64,000 nt of DNA, taken from Apostichopus japonicus (taxonomy: Eukaryota > Echinodermata > Holothuroidea > Aspidochirotida > Stichopodidae). The translations under genes and the position numbers were made by a program. Below the pieces are notes generated by a model, which was not told where the DNA came from, made no database searches, and saw only the letters and a program-made list of their open reading frames with translations. Every line of letters starts with the position of its first letter. The stretch's first letter is position 1. Of the stretch, positions 1 through 11,570 are shown one piece after another. The stretch lies in assembly GCF_037975245.1 (NCBI RefSeq), contig NC_092580.1, positions 2,950,501-3,014,500 on the forward strand, written 5' to 3'.

Positions 1-3000
1 CGGTAGACACTACGTATACTAATTCTCTAGTAATAACGACAAGTTTAACATATCCAAGTCAAAGTAAAAGTCACAACTTAAAAACAAAATTTTCACTACA
101 ACAAAAAAGCAAGAAAAGGGACACACCCTAACTCTAGTACGCTAACATACGGAAAACTACCATCGATTTGTTGAATCACCAATTCATTAACAGCTGATTG
201 TTCTGGGTGCATTAGATTGTTAGGCCTTTTATTACTACGCAATTTTTAAACAGGCGGAAATAAGTGGCATTGTCATATAGGGGTAACGTTAAAATATCAT
301 CCACGACAGAGCCAGTACTAAAATCTCACAACTTGAACCTTGTATAATCATGACGGAAAGTGGGTGTATAGCGGTAGCCTATTCATAACTACTTTATAGG
401 AAAGCACTTGTTTCTTTTTATTTACACTATTGACATTTGTTTACACTATTGACAGATTTGGTTACGGTGCTGGTTAAACGTATTCAATGACCTAGCTCGT
501 GTGACCGGCCTATAACAAAGAACCCACAAAATGGCTTTGCACGGCTCGAACAGGAAAGTTCATTTTGACAAAGCATTGGCATTTAATCGTTCAGTCTCGC
601 GCTTGATGTGAATTAAATAATGCAGTCATTCAGCGTGAATAATTATATAACAATGCACACTTTCAACACAAAACAAAATCTAATAATTTCTAACATTCAG
701 CAATAATGAAGGTGTTACTCTATTCACAATTTCAAAGTACTCACGAAAACTTATCAAACAGCTACAGGGTTGTACAAGCAGCCACGGTCACGTCAGTGTA
801 TAGTGGCGTAGTATATAGATGGTAGCCTGTACGTTATACTGATGCTGAAGTGTAAAAGCAAGGAAAATATAATTTATCTAAAATTAACTGTTTAGTTTTA
901 ACTACAGGTTTCTCCATCGAGAAACATAACAGAAAAAGAGCATGGCTCATTATGTTTGGTTAATTCACTATAGCATCAGCGGAGCCGTGATTGTAGTTGA
1001 GAATCTTTGAAAACGCACCAAATTCGTACGTTTTGTTTAAATGCTTACTGTCTAGTTTTGTTCAAACTTAGGCTATGACCAGCAGGGAACTTCGGTTTAT
1101 CTCAGTGATAAAATGTTCTGCTGTTTCTCGGAATGAACGCCAGACAGGATTGAATTATATTACTTTCTACCCATTAATAACATGATTGGGCCACTGGTAA
1201 CTATCACAATCATTGCAACAGCCCTCGCTAATGGTGGAAAGCACCTTTAGCTCGATGAAATGAAAGTTAATCAAGTTATTATATGGTCATTGTGCCTCTA
1301 AATTGCAATATACTTCAACTATTCTACGACAGATGTGAATTATAAATTCGTATGCGTTCAATCCAGGGACGTAGCTAAGACCTGATGCTTGGGGGAGGGG
1401 GGATGGTGTAGTGGCTGCATATCCAACTGGATGGGTTTGAAGCCAGAAAATTACGACTGCTGCCTTGTACCCCCCCTCCCCTCCCATCCCTAAACCACCC
1501 CGCGCTACTCGTCATCGATACGGTCAGTGTCAGTCAGACACCCCATCTTTGGCGACTGCACTTTTGTTCCGATCTTTTCTCGATACATATGTACCGGGCC
1601 ACTGGCACTCACTTCACAAACTTATTAGCCCCCCTCCACCCGCCCCACCCCTAACCAAATATTTTTGTGAAAATTCGGGCAATATGCTGATAACTTTTCG
1701 GGCACCTACTGAAAGAAATATAATTTGTAATGTGTTTTTCAATGGTTAAACTGATATTATTATTGCCGTTAATATTGGAACGACTTCCCCAATAATTCTA
1801 ACCAATATTAAAGGGTAATAACACGGAAAATGATTGTAGATATATGTTATTGGCATGCGATAAAATGCACATTAACATGTGGAACGCGCGCGAAAAAATT
1901 GGTTATATGTTTATCGGGCAAGTCGTTAGGGGGGCCAGATCAAATTGGGCTCCTACGCCTATAGCGGTAGTTCTAAAAGGCATTTTTTTTAATATTCAAA
2001 ATCATACAAAGTTTTGTATGGTGCAGAATAAGAATTGCGAGATACAATTTCTCAAAGTGGCAAGGAAAACGTGGTAAATATGACTGATTAAAGGGCAATT
2101 TTGACCGATATTTTTCAATTTTTAGGTCATTCACAATCATAGGCATATATGAATAGGCCTAGATAAACTAGAATGAAACAGTCGGAAATTCCGACTGTTG
2201 CACTCCAATTTGCCAACTATCGTCAGTTTTGCCAAGTTTGAGGTGTAAGACACCCATACAGCCTCCCCCCCCCCCCTCTCGCCCCTGGTTCAATCTCCCA
2301 TTCATGTACTTTTCGCTGCCCAATTTGATTTGTTAGGGGTTTTAAAAGTAACAAAGTCCAATATTTCAGGTAGCTGAACTTAAAATAAGTTAAAATTCAA
2401 TTTCTCATGTGCAACAGCTTTACTATAATCTTTACTTAGGTAGAGTTCAAGAATGTTCAGTTGAACCCCCATGCTGATTTAAATAATCCTTCAATAATGT
2501 GAGTTCTTTCACAGTGTTATCATATAAACCAGTTTGATCAAAAAACACTATTGCAACAAAGTTGCAATAATTGCAAACTGCATACTTTTAGTTTTTCTAA
2601 CATAATACACAAAATGTGTTCGAATTAATCAAATAAAAGCGCCTGACAATAAAAATGAATGTTTTATGACATTTTAAATATTTATCTACATTTGTAAATT
2701 CAACTATTCATCACACAAGTTTTGAAAACATGCACTACCATATAATGATGTTGCTTTTATCAGTTACAGCACAAAAAAAAGTAAAACTCATTATTAGACA
2801 TTGGTTAGCTCATTTGTAAATTTGTATTTAAGTGTTTGTCTAACTTGGTAGCATCACATAAAATGATCAATGATATTCTAAATAATGCAGGCATTTCTGG
2901 AAAAGCATGTTTGCCACTTCCGCCATCTTTTATAAAAAAATGTAAAATATTAAATTATCTACATATGTAGTGGATTAAAAGCAGTACCAGCGTATACATT

Positions 3001-3232
3001 TCTAATTGTTTTAGGCATTACCTCTTTCAAGTAATTAATCAGTTTAGTCAAATGAACTTCGTAACCAACTAATTCAAATATCTTAAAACATGTTAAGGAA
3101 ATGCAATGTCTACAAATCAACCAAATAATTAATGCAAATGTTAAAACATTTAACCAAATATAAACAATATATATAATCCTATATATATATATATATATTC
3201 TTGCAGAAAGCAAACGTACTTGAATTAATACG
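1..3232. other. No gene recognised; AT-rich intergenic DNA
   Basis: I see no coding signature or conserved protein match on either strand. The open frames here are short and follow base composition, for example the proline-rich frame over the C-rich tract near 1471-1500. A C homopolymer run sits near 2266-2277. Confidence 0.5.
3181..3198. repeat. (AT)n microsatellite
   Basis: Uninterrupted AT dinucleotide run just before the left edge of the fucosyltransferase duplication. Confidence 0.8.
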
Positions 3233-4620
3233 TTTCTTGAATTTAGCTAGTCTATCAAGTGGTAGACTCAGAAGGAAAAGGTAGTGGGAGTTGACTCGGA
3301 TCTCTCCATTCATCCATAAATGTACCAATTCACCAATCCAAACATATAGCTATATACATATACAAACACACATACATAGTTTGACATTTTCAATTTACAA
3401 AAAGAAGAACATTCTTGCTTATTTCATTCCCGTTAAAGCATCTACTTCTCCCTGTCAATTGCGACATCCACCAAAAAACAGTTCTCTCGTTTCATTGAAA
3501 TGAAACTTTTCGCCGTGTTTTGCTCTTCTCTCGTGCTCTGACAATCTACATATAGAATGGCATCTGTATATTCTGTCTTTTCCTTTATGTTGTTTCATCG
3601 TGTAGCCTAGTCGTCTCCAAGAATGATATCTGTTGTATTTTTCTTCATCGCTACCAATTTCCTGAATTGTCTTTGAAAGCATTTCCAATGACGAGAAGTC
3701 TTGAATGAAAATGAACGAATTCGGTGGAGCAACTTTTTCGTATTCTTCATAATCACAAGTTCATAATCACCACAAGCCCCAAACATAGAGATATCCAAAT
3801 ACTTTTTCAAGGAAAGAACAAGGTCAAGTCTTTTATATTGTCTGGAACTAAGAGAGCAATGCGAACTCGTCCACATTATTAATTTAGTCTTAATACTGAA
3901 CCAATTCACATCTTCATCCTTCGGCGAATCAAATTTTTGGAACCACCCATACGGAGTTGGGATGTCTGATTCAGTGTGATAGATAAACGATAAATTAAAC
4001 GTCACCCCTCGTATGTCTTCGGGTGGTCGTAGAGACACACATGTCAGCGGGGACTCATTAGTATGTAGCACCCAAAACTGAGACATGTTCCGTTTGTTAT
4101 GGAAATCTTTCCACTGAGTTCTTGTAATGAAGTTAGTAGCCCCAGTAGAAAACACAACTATATCGGCTTCTGCCACTTCAGCAATAACATTATTAACGTA
4201 AAACAGCGTTCCTTCGCAATGGCACCTTAGAGGATAGTCGATTATAGGTTGATGACGTCCACGTCCAACAATTACGACATGCACACTAGAGTAGTTTTTT
4301 CTTGCCATGAAAAGAGTACGTAAAGTTTTGTTGACAGTCTTTGCTGGCTTGTAGTTGTTACCAACTTTTCCCCGCAAGTGCGATGTTACGTATGTTTTCA
4401 GAATCCAAACGAAAAGAATTGCCAAACCAGCAGATATGCTGAGCCATTTTTTCAAGCGCATTGTGAGTCCGCAAGTAATTATAAGAGTTTAAGAGGTGAT
4501 ACTACAAATTCGAATAACACACAGAAACGAAATATTCGGGCCAGTTCGTGTGTTAATGGTGTCATTGACTTACACACTACAGTCGTCACTTTCAAGGCCT
4601 ACCAAAGCATCGATAGAAGT
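3233..4620. repeat. Segmental duplication, copy 1
   Basis: The block aligns with 11571-13560 over the whole fucosyltransferase reading frame, the 3' flank (shared GAATTTAGCTAGTCT near 3239 and 11569) and the 5' flank (shared GACTTACACACTAC near 4567 and 13502). Copy 2 carries roughly 440 nt more than copy 1 in the 5' flank, at about 12980-13450. Identity is uneven: very high over about 3440-4085 and clearly lower further upstream. Confidence 0.85.
3419..4461 (-). pseudogene. Alpha-1,3-fucosyltransferase (GT10) pseudogene
   Basis: This is a broken paralogue of the intact gene at 11717-12895. The frame from the Met at 4461 keeps the short cytoplasmic end, the type II membrane anchor (ISAGLAILFVWILKTY) and the first half of the catalytic domain, including the acceptor-side block SDIPTPYGWFQKF. 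After CGDYEL the frame is lost. Copy 2 has 147 nt between two matching points where this copy has 8 nt, a net loss of 139 nt that shifts the frame and removes the region containing ENS and ITEKFWDA, the GDP-fucose-binding motif of GT10. The lost frame resumes near 3749 and runs to a stop at 3419-3421, ending CQGEVDALTG plus two residues like the intact copy. A truncated product could be made but should not transfer fucose. Confidence 0.9.
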
Positions 4621-4744
4621 TTCAACTGGAATGGTGTGAGGCCCGGAGGAGCGTCACGTAAACGCCTCCGTACATAGGTGGCACCACTGCTGGAGTAGTT
4701 GTCCTGTTTGTGTGTATTGTTTTATTGTTCCCTGGGGGTATGTC

Positions 4745-5035
4745 TTATCTAATATTATTATTATTATTACGCCGTTATTTATATAGCGCATAATCCACAA
4801 GCTCTATGCGCTTTACAATTAACCCTGGTCATTGGTAACTTGTCACACATACACACCAAAGTGTGCACAATTCAAACAATCTCTCCTGGGGCACAACAGT
4901 GCACCACAACCACGTGTCCCCTGGGGAACTTCCCATAAGGTGCATCCACAAACCGGCGCACGCAACTATATTTACAAGTCACCTCGCAAGTCCCCATTTA
5001 TACACCTTTTATATACAAAGTGAATTGTTGTAGTT
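4745..5035. repeat. Probable interspersed repeat with ATT microsatellite edge
   Basis: It begins with an ATT trinucleotide run, then TTATTTATATAGCGC and GCGCTTTACAATTAA, wording typical of dispersed elements in marine invertebrate genomes. A shorter relative occurs near 40081 (TTATAAAGCGCTGTGCAAAG). No terminal repeats or coding capacity are visible, so the class is unknown. Confidence 0.35.
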
Positions 5036-5304
5036 TCACATGCTTTTTTATACCTTTTGTTTCCGTCTCCCTTTCAGCTGTCCAGCTCTCGAGACAATAG
5101 TCTGGTTCCTCCGTAGCTATGTGGAATGTTCGAGCCACGTGAAGATCTAAGGTTTCGAATCAGTATTTGAATTAAGTTAGGGCACTTGCAAATTTGGTTG
5201 CCAAGAGTGTTCTGTTTTTGGTGTTTGCCATGAGAGCCAATGCAACGTGTAGCAATTGATATCTACACATGTCAATCATCACCGAAATCGGGATTTGGAA
5301 TATG

Positions 5305-5840
5305 TTAATGAGCTAAATCGATGATATGTCGATTTAAATAGGTATATGTCAATTTGAGTTGCTGAAAACTGGTATAAGTCCAAGGAAATGGACTTATACC
5401 GATTTAATTCGACATATCATCGATTTAAACTGGTATATGTCGATTTAAATTGACATATACCGATTAATTTTCCTAATCATCGATTTAAATCGGTATATGT
5501 CGATTTAAACTGATATAAGTCTTATTAAATCGGTATATGTCGATTTAAATTGACATATACCGATTTAATTCGACATATCATCGATTTAAACTGGTATATG
5601 TCGATTTAAATTGACATATACCGATTTATTTTACTAATCATCGATTTAAATTGGTATATGTCGATTAAAATCGATGATATGTCGAATTAAACTGGTATAT
5701 GTCGATTTAAATCGATGATATGTAGAATTGAACTGGTATATGTCGATTTAAATCGGTAGAAGTCAATTTAAGCTGCTGGAAACTGGTATAAGTCGAAGGA
5801 AATTGGTATATGTCGATTTAAATCGGTATAATAGTCGATT
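5305..5840. repeat. Palindromic tandem repeat array
   Basis: About 0.5 kb is built from shuffled units of roughly 20-25 nt such as GGTATATGTCGATTTAAA and CGACATATCATCGATTTAAA. Units occur in both orientations, so adjacent units form local palindromes around TTTAAA or ATCGAT. The outer edges share a motif (GCTGAAAACTGGTATAAGTC near 5350 and GCTGGAAACTGGTATAAGTC near 5774). No gene overlaps it. Confidence 0.9.
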
Positions 5841-7595
5841 CCCCACGATTTGAGACTGATGGCCCGCCATATACCTACGCGTGTATCGGTATGGTTACCT
5901 ACTGAATCATACAGACATTCCAGAGTGGTTTCTTCAAAAGCCATGTATTTGGAAATTTCAGTATAAATTAAAGAAAGGTTAGTAGCTATTAGTTAGTTCA
6001 GCAGATCCCTTATTAACTATAGTGTTCACTACACAGTTGATCACGATGCCATGATATGTGTTATATGCGCTATTCGTTCTGAATATATTTATAGTCTTAA
6101 CTATAGAATTGAAACATTGATTACCAATGACTCATTAGTTACGCAGATTCAAATGTATATGCATTCAGAGAGTTGTATCATCATCACGTGATTTTTGTTC
6201 TTTCATTATTAGGTATACAATTATAACTCTATTTAAGTGGTACATGGTGTAACAGAATCAAAGACTACTATGTTCTTTTTTTATCCAAACTAGTGTCACA
6301 CAGTATGCGCCCATTAAACACAATTGTATTTTTAACACTTTTCAACAACATTTCGTCAGATGTCGGGTGATGTTATGTTTAACTTTGTTAGGATGTTTCA
6401 TGTTCAGTCGCTTTCAAAAGAAGAAACCAAAAGTTTCATCAACATTTAAACCAAGTTATTTTAATTTTATCTAATTGTTTTCTCTCTTTTTAAGTAATTT
6501 TCGGAACACCCCATTATATTATTATGAAGTGATAACCACATACGTTTGATAATTTCAGTTAAGACGATGTAATGCCATGTAATGACATATGATTTGATTT
6601 TCTTGTAGAGTCGTAAAGATTAATAGTCGTTGCATACTATTCATGAAGTAGGAATTACGTTGTAAAAACACCCGTCTTCTTATTGGGGTGGGGGAGGGGG
6701 TTGCATTGCATAGCGCGGAAATTGACATTAATGTACTGTTTAGAAGTCATTTAAGGCCTAGATACAACATAGTTCAACAAGGTATTGCAGCAAAATATGA
6801 CTTACTATTACTTCGAAAATGTCATAGTTCGAAAAGCCCTTAAATTTATCATTATTCCATTAGGTCTAGTCTACCTCTTTGTAGTTTAGCCATACCTAAA
6901 CTACCTAACCTCTGGCATATAGGCAGAATTGCACTGTTTTTTGACTTACTGACCTTCGATTTCTGACCGTTGAAACTGTGACGTCATTAGTAACGGAGAC
7001 ACTACATCCTATACCAAGGCATACTACCACCAAGTTTGAATCCCATATGCACCACGAGTAAGGAGGAGTTCGCGACACGCATTTCTAAGTGCTCACTATA
7101 CACACTTTCGGACATGCTTCATCATCTGACTCAATCATTATGGAACCCCAACATCTATCTATTCCTACATCACCATGGTGGATCTCCTATTGCCCGTAAT
7201 CCCACAATATATGCAGTCCCATGACATTTGCTGTTATGATAACCCATGAGCATTAATAGTTCTCCTGGAAAGTTATACCTATAACGATTGTCCCCGATGT
7301 TGTGAAACAACTGGACAGTAAGATAAATGGTATTTATGTCAAGAGGCGGCCGTTGAAAGAGGGTCAGCGTTACCGCGACTCCTAAATTCTTTTAAGAATT
7401 TACGTTTCTACTTGTCCGGGGGTAGAATGAATTACAATAAAGAACAGTTATATGGTGGTGACGGACATCTCAAGCTAAATCTTCCATATTTTCATAATTC
7501 TGTTGCGAAGTTATTATGGAAAATAAAACTGCCTATAACCTAAGACATTGAATTGAAAGGAGCACGCATAGTAGAAGGAAGCTTATACTACTACA
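5841..7595. other. No gene recognised
   Basis: AT-rich sequence. Only short open frames without protein character are present; a G-rich tract lies near 6690. Confidence 0.45.
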
Positions 7596-8460
7596 TTTCA
7601 TTCATTTATTTTTGTTCTATGACAACATAAGTATGACATATGACATAGAAGGAGATAAGAAAAAAACTTGTGAAAGGAAGTGTACTAAAAAAAACCTGTA
7701 GGGCTTGTCGGGTAGTGACACTCCTTGAAAATAACAGAACTTTACCAATAGAAAAGAGAAACAAAAAACAAAACAAACAGAAACCACCCTTCCTCTCCCT
7801 TCCCTCACCCCCCTTCCCTCACCCCCTTCCCTCACCCCTCCCCGCCCAGTTTCATTTCACAGTTCTAGTACATGTTGATGAAGTACTTTTGTAAGTTTTT
7901 TCTAAAAGCAACTAAAGAAGGCATCGCCTTTAAAGTGAAAGGTAGGGGATTCCAAAGTGCGATGGCCCGATGATGTAACCTATTTTTAAAGAAATTGTTG
8001 TGACATTGTCTTGGGTGCAGGTAATCAGCTTGCCAGGTATTTTGAGCGTGAATGCTTGAGTTTTGTGTAAAGAAGGCATTCAGAGTATCTGGTAGCATTT
8101 CATGTAATGAACGATAAACAGAACTGAGGACATTGAGAGTAAAAAGATCAGTAAGCATCAGTAAATTCAAAAACTTAAATAACACGTTTGTGTGATCCCT
8201 TGTGTGAGAGAGAGTAATATGTCTGATCGCTCTTTTCTGTAAAATAGTTAGCTTGTTTAACAAATGATTACTTGTGCCAGACCAAATGATACAACAATAA
8301 GTCAAATATGGTAGTACTATAGTGTTTGATAAAGAGAGACCTTAAAACGTTTCTGGAAGGGTGTGTTTAAGTTTTGACAAGATGCCTACGCCTTTTGCAA
8401 CAAGAGAGGAAATATGGCTACGCAACAGAACATACTTGGAGAACGTATATACAACACACA
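7596..8460 (-). mobile_element. 5'-truncated CR1/L2-like LINE, 3' end copy 1
   Basis: On the minus strand the C-terminal part of a non-LTR reverse transcriptase is readable: LVAKGVGILSKLKHTLPETF, then (after a one-base frame slip near 8338) NTIVLPYLTYCCIIWSGT, then LLNKLTILQKRAIRHITLSH and, near the end, HHRAIALWNPLP. These match the thumb and C-terminal signatures of CR1/L2-type elements. A pyrimidine-rich 3' UTR follows, ending in short ATGAAAT-type repeats at about 7598. A second copy with the same 3' UTR sits at 20897-21567. The element is dead (truncated and frame-shifted). Confidence 0.85.
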
Positions 8461-8499
8461 TTGTAGGCAAGTCAGCTGGGAGTGTTACAATCTGTTCCT

Positions 8500-9990
8500 A
8501 CACAATAAGCAGCAATGGAGGTCGAAATTAAATCTGAGGGCTGTAGCTGTTGATATGGCTGAAAATGTGGAATTTATGGAGCATGAAGTAGAGACTGTTA
8601 AGGAAGCCATTAAAAAAAAGTGAAAAAGGATGATTTGGAGACCTGCGGTGAAACGTTATTGGGATGGAGAAGGTAACCCATAGTAACATGAAAGATTTGG
8701 AACAAAGATCCCGAAGAACAATCTTATTTTTCTTAAGGTCTCCCGGAAGGCAGTGAAGGCATTTCTTCAAAATGACATTTTGAACACTCTCATGGGATTA
8801 GAAGGTGATGTTACACTTGAAAGAGCTCATTGGTCCCGCAGCGGACCCCCACGCTAAAATAACCGGACACCGCGTCCTATCCTTTGCCGCTTTGGTTTAT
8901 TTGCTGACAGGTACAACATTCTAAAGATTGCTCCTTCGACGTTGTAAGGGAAGGTTTTTAAAGGTAAGAGAATTTTCATTAGCTATGACTTGAGTGTGTC
9001 TGTCCGAGATAGTCGAAATGAACTCCGTAAACAGCTCCCCGAAGTAACAGGACAGAGCAGTGTGAAGTATACATATACATCCCCTTGTCTTTCCCTGTGA
9101 ACCTCATTATAGTAAAGGAAGATGGAAATAGACAAAAATTGAATGGTAAATCGACTGGACTGTTCGCTATTATGATTGATACGTATGTTTTGTCTTGGTT
9201 CCAGTCAGGACCGTTTATAAACTGCTACCGGCACACATAATTCAAGTGGCGTCGCTATTCTTATGAACAATAAACTCAAGTTTAAAGCATGCAAGGAATT
9301 TAAGACCCGACAAGAAATTAAACAGCTCTATATCTAGTATTAGGGTATCTTACATTTTTTGTTTATTGTTGTGTATGGTTCAAACATAGACACCCCTTCA
9401 TTTTTTGATGATGCTAAGCGGATTATTGACGTTTCTATGAGTGCGCATGTCATTGTTGTTGGTGATTGGAATGTAGTGTTGAATACTGGGATTGGATTCC
9501 CTAAATTACCTCTACGTCAACAATCATGGAGCAAGACAGGTTGTAAAGCAGTTAATGAATGAATTTAACTTATTTGATGTTTGGCGGGTCCTACATCCAA
9601 CATATATCAAGTTTACGTGGTGTAAAAAAGCACATCCGAAATAAAGTCGTTCAAAATTCTTTTTAATTTATTTTGGACATTTTAATATAGTTTTGTCATC
9701 CAAAATGTCGCACGGTTATTTGTCAGACCACTCTATGATTAATACAATTTTTAAACTGAGCTTTGTAGCAACTGATAGGGGATACTGGAAATTTAATAAT
9801 TCATTTTTGAGAGATACTTCGTGTAGGAGGATGATAAAGCAGGTTTTAGAAGATACCATTACTGATTATGTGTGTTTTATGTGTCTTTTTATGATCTTAA
9901 GAATATTAGTAAACTTGAAAACATATTCAGTTCGTGATAAAGTTCAGTTAGTTTTTGAACCCTCCTCATGAATAATCCCTGAGGATTATT
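8500..9990 (+). mobile_element. Degenerate L1/Tx1-like LINE (ORF1 plus endonuclease part of ORF2)
   Basis: Three plus-strand pieces in the expected order match an L1/Tx1-clade element. At 8515-8625 is a coiled-coil-like ORF1 segment (MAENVEFMEHEVETVKEAI). At about 8690-9110 are ORF1 RRM and C-terminal traces (LEQRSRR, LERAHWSRSGPP, GKRIFISYDLSVSVRDSR). At 9359-9562 is an apurinic-type endonuclease block (VIVVGDWNVVLN), followed by FNLFDVWRVLHPTYIKFTWC. At 9693-9830 are the closing endonuclease motif GYLSDHSMI and the linker GYWKFNNSFLRD. Several stops and frameshifts lie between them, and the reverse transcriptase is missing. Confidence 0.8.
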
Positions 9991-9997
9991 CATGAGG
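9964..9997. repeat. Perfect 15-bp inverted repeat (hairpin)
   Basis: Arms CCTCATGAATAATCC (9964-9978) and GGATTATTCATGAGG (9983-9997) flank a 4-nt loop, CTGA. It falls where the LINE remnant stops being recognisable. Confidence 0.9.
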
Positions 9998-11570
9998 ATC
10001 TCTTATTCCTCTTTTATTAGAAAGACTTAGAATAAGAGAGAATTGTTTCATCAACCAACACACTGTTATGCCTCACTTACAAAGGTCGAACAGATATTAT
10101 CATAGAAAAACTATATTTTGTGTCTTGTTTTGCAAAACAGTGTAAGAAAAACATATCCAATGCCACGAGGTACAAATTCTAAGCTATACATCCAAGCAGA
10201 GGATTATTGCAAGCTCAAGGTTAAGATATTGGGATATATTCTTCATTCTAAAGACATGTGTACATCTATAACGGCGACATCAGTGCATGTGTTACTTATA
10301 TATTTATATACTTATATCTTCAGTTAATCATTTTATTCATTAGCCTACACCAAAATGCCCACTTAAAATTAAAAATTGTTCTAGTACACCAAATTTTAGT
10401 GTTACATGCATGAATCACTCCATATGAGAGAACGTTTACTGTTCACACCGTTGACAACAGCCACTAAATCTAGGTTCCACAACCTACTGATAAAGGCATT
10501 GTCATGCCGTTGATAACGTTTTTCTAATGATTGTTGCACTGCCAAGGGTTATATTCTGTATTTGGTTAACCTTCTTATGTGTCAGAAGCTTGTTACAAAC
10601 TGTCAGAAGCTTGTTACAAACTGTTAAGCTGGCAAGCATTTAAAACTCGTTCTTTTGCTTTCACATAATGAACCTTCAGAGTACGATAATGACGTGTAAA
10701 CGTCTTTTGAAGCAGTGTGGTCGAATATTTGCTAGGCTTTTCAAACTTTCTTGTCAACGTTTTGAAAATATCTGTCTACGTCATTTTCATCGAACTGAAG
10801 AAGTAGTCTTATGTTCTGTGAGAAGTCGAAAGACGATGAAAATTTTCCTTTGTAACTTTTCGTTTCCAGCGCTTTCAGAGCTATTTCATGTTCATATTCC
10901 TTTAGTGTAACTTCTTTTTCTATCTTAAACTTTTCACTTTAACGTTTTTCTCTTTGTTTCCCAATTCTAGTTCACTAATCTTCAATTTGATTGATTTTGT
11001 TTTTTGAATTTTTCCCTTTCACCACAATATTTAACAACTATACGATTCAACTGAGGTTTCTTAGCAGCAGGGGGTACTATAATGATTAGGTGCTAAGCTC
11101 AATCTAGAAGGTTATCATTCGGATATTTGGACATTTGGATAACCCATCTACATCCTCAACATTTAGTTCAATACGTGATACGAATGCTTCAGCCGTTGTA
11201 AAAGCCATATCGAAATATACATACAACGCTATTACATACGCATAGAAACACTTAAAAGACAAGAGACACTAATTTAATGCACATTTTACTATTCTGGTAG
11301 TTTTGGAAAATATGTAAGTTTATCCAATTGGACAGGCCCCAAATAATATATGTTACGAAGTCCAGATACTATGAATTGGAGACGAATACAATAAAGTAGA
11401 TAAGAGAGGTAGTCTTTCAAAAAGAATCTAAGCAGTGTCTCTTGGTGAAAACAAACAACTAAACACTTTGGATAAAACACAATATGTTCTTAGGAAATAT
11501 ATGTAAGATCTAATGAACAAACTTACGGCAAACGTGTATAATTGGGTTTCAGAGCAACAAACATTTCTTG
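9998..11570. other. No gene recognised
   Basis: AT-rich spacer between the LINE remnant and the intact fucosyltransferase block. No open frame has recognisable protein character. Confidence 0.45.
10580..10621. repeat. 21-bp tandem duplication
   Basis: The unit TGTCAGAAGCTTGTTACAAAC occurs twice head to tail, without mismatch. Confidence 0.9.

Noticed and set aside
5305-5840. CRISPR-like array
   Set aside because: There are no unique spacers between regular repeats; units are shuffled and inverted, and the genome is eukaryotic.
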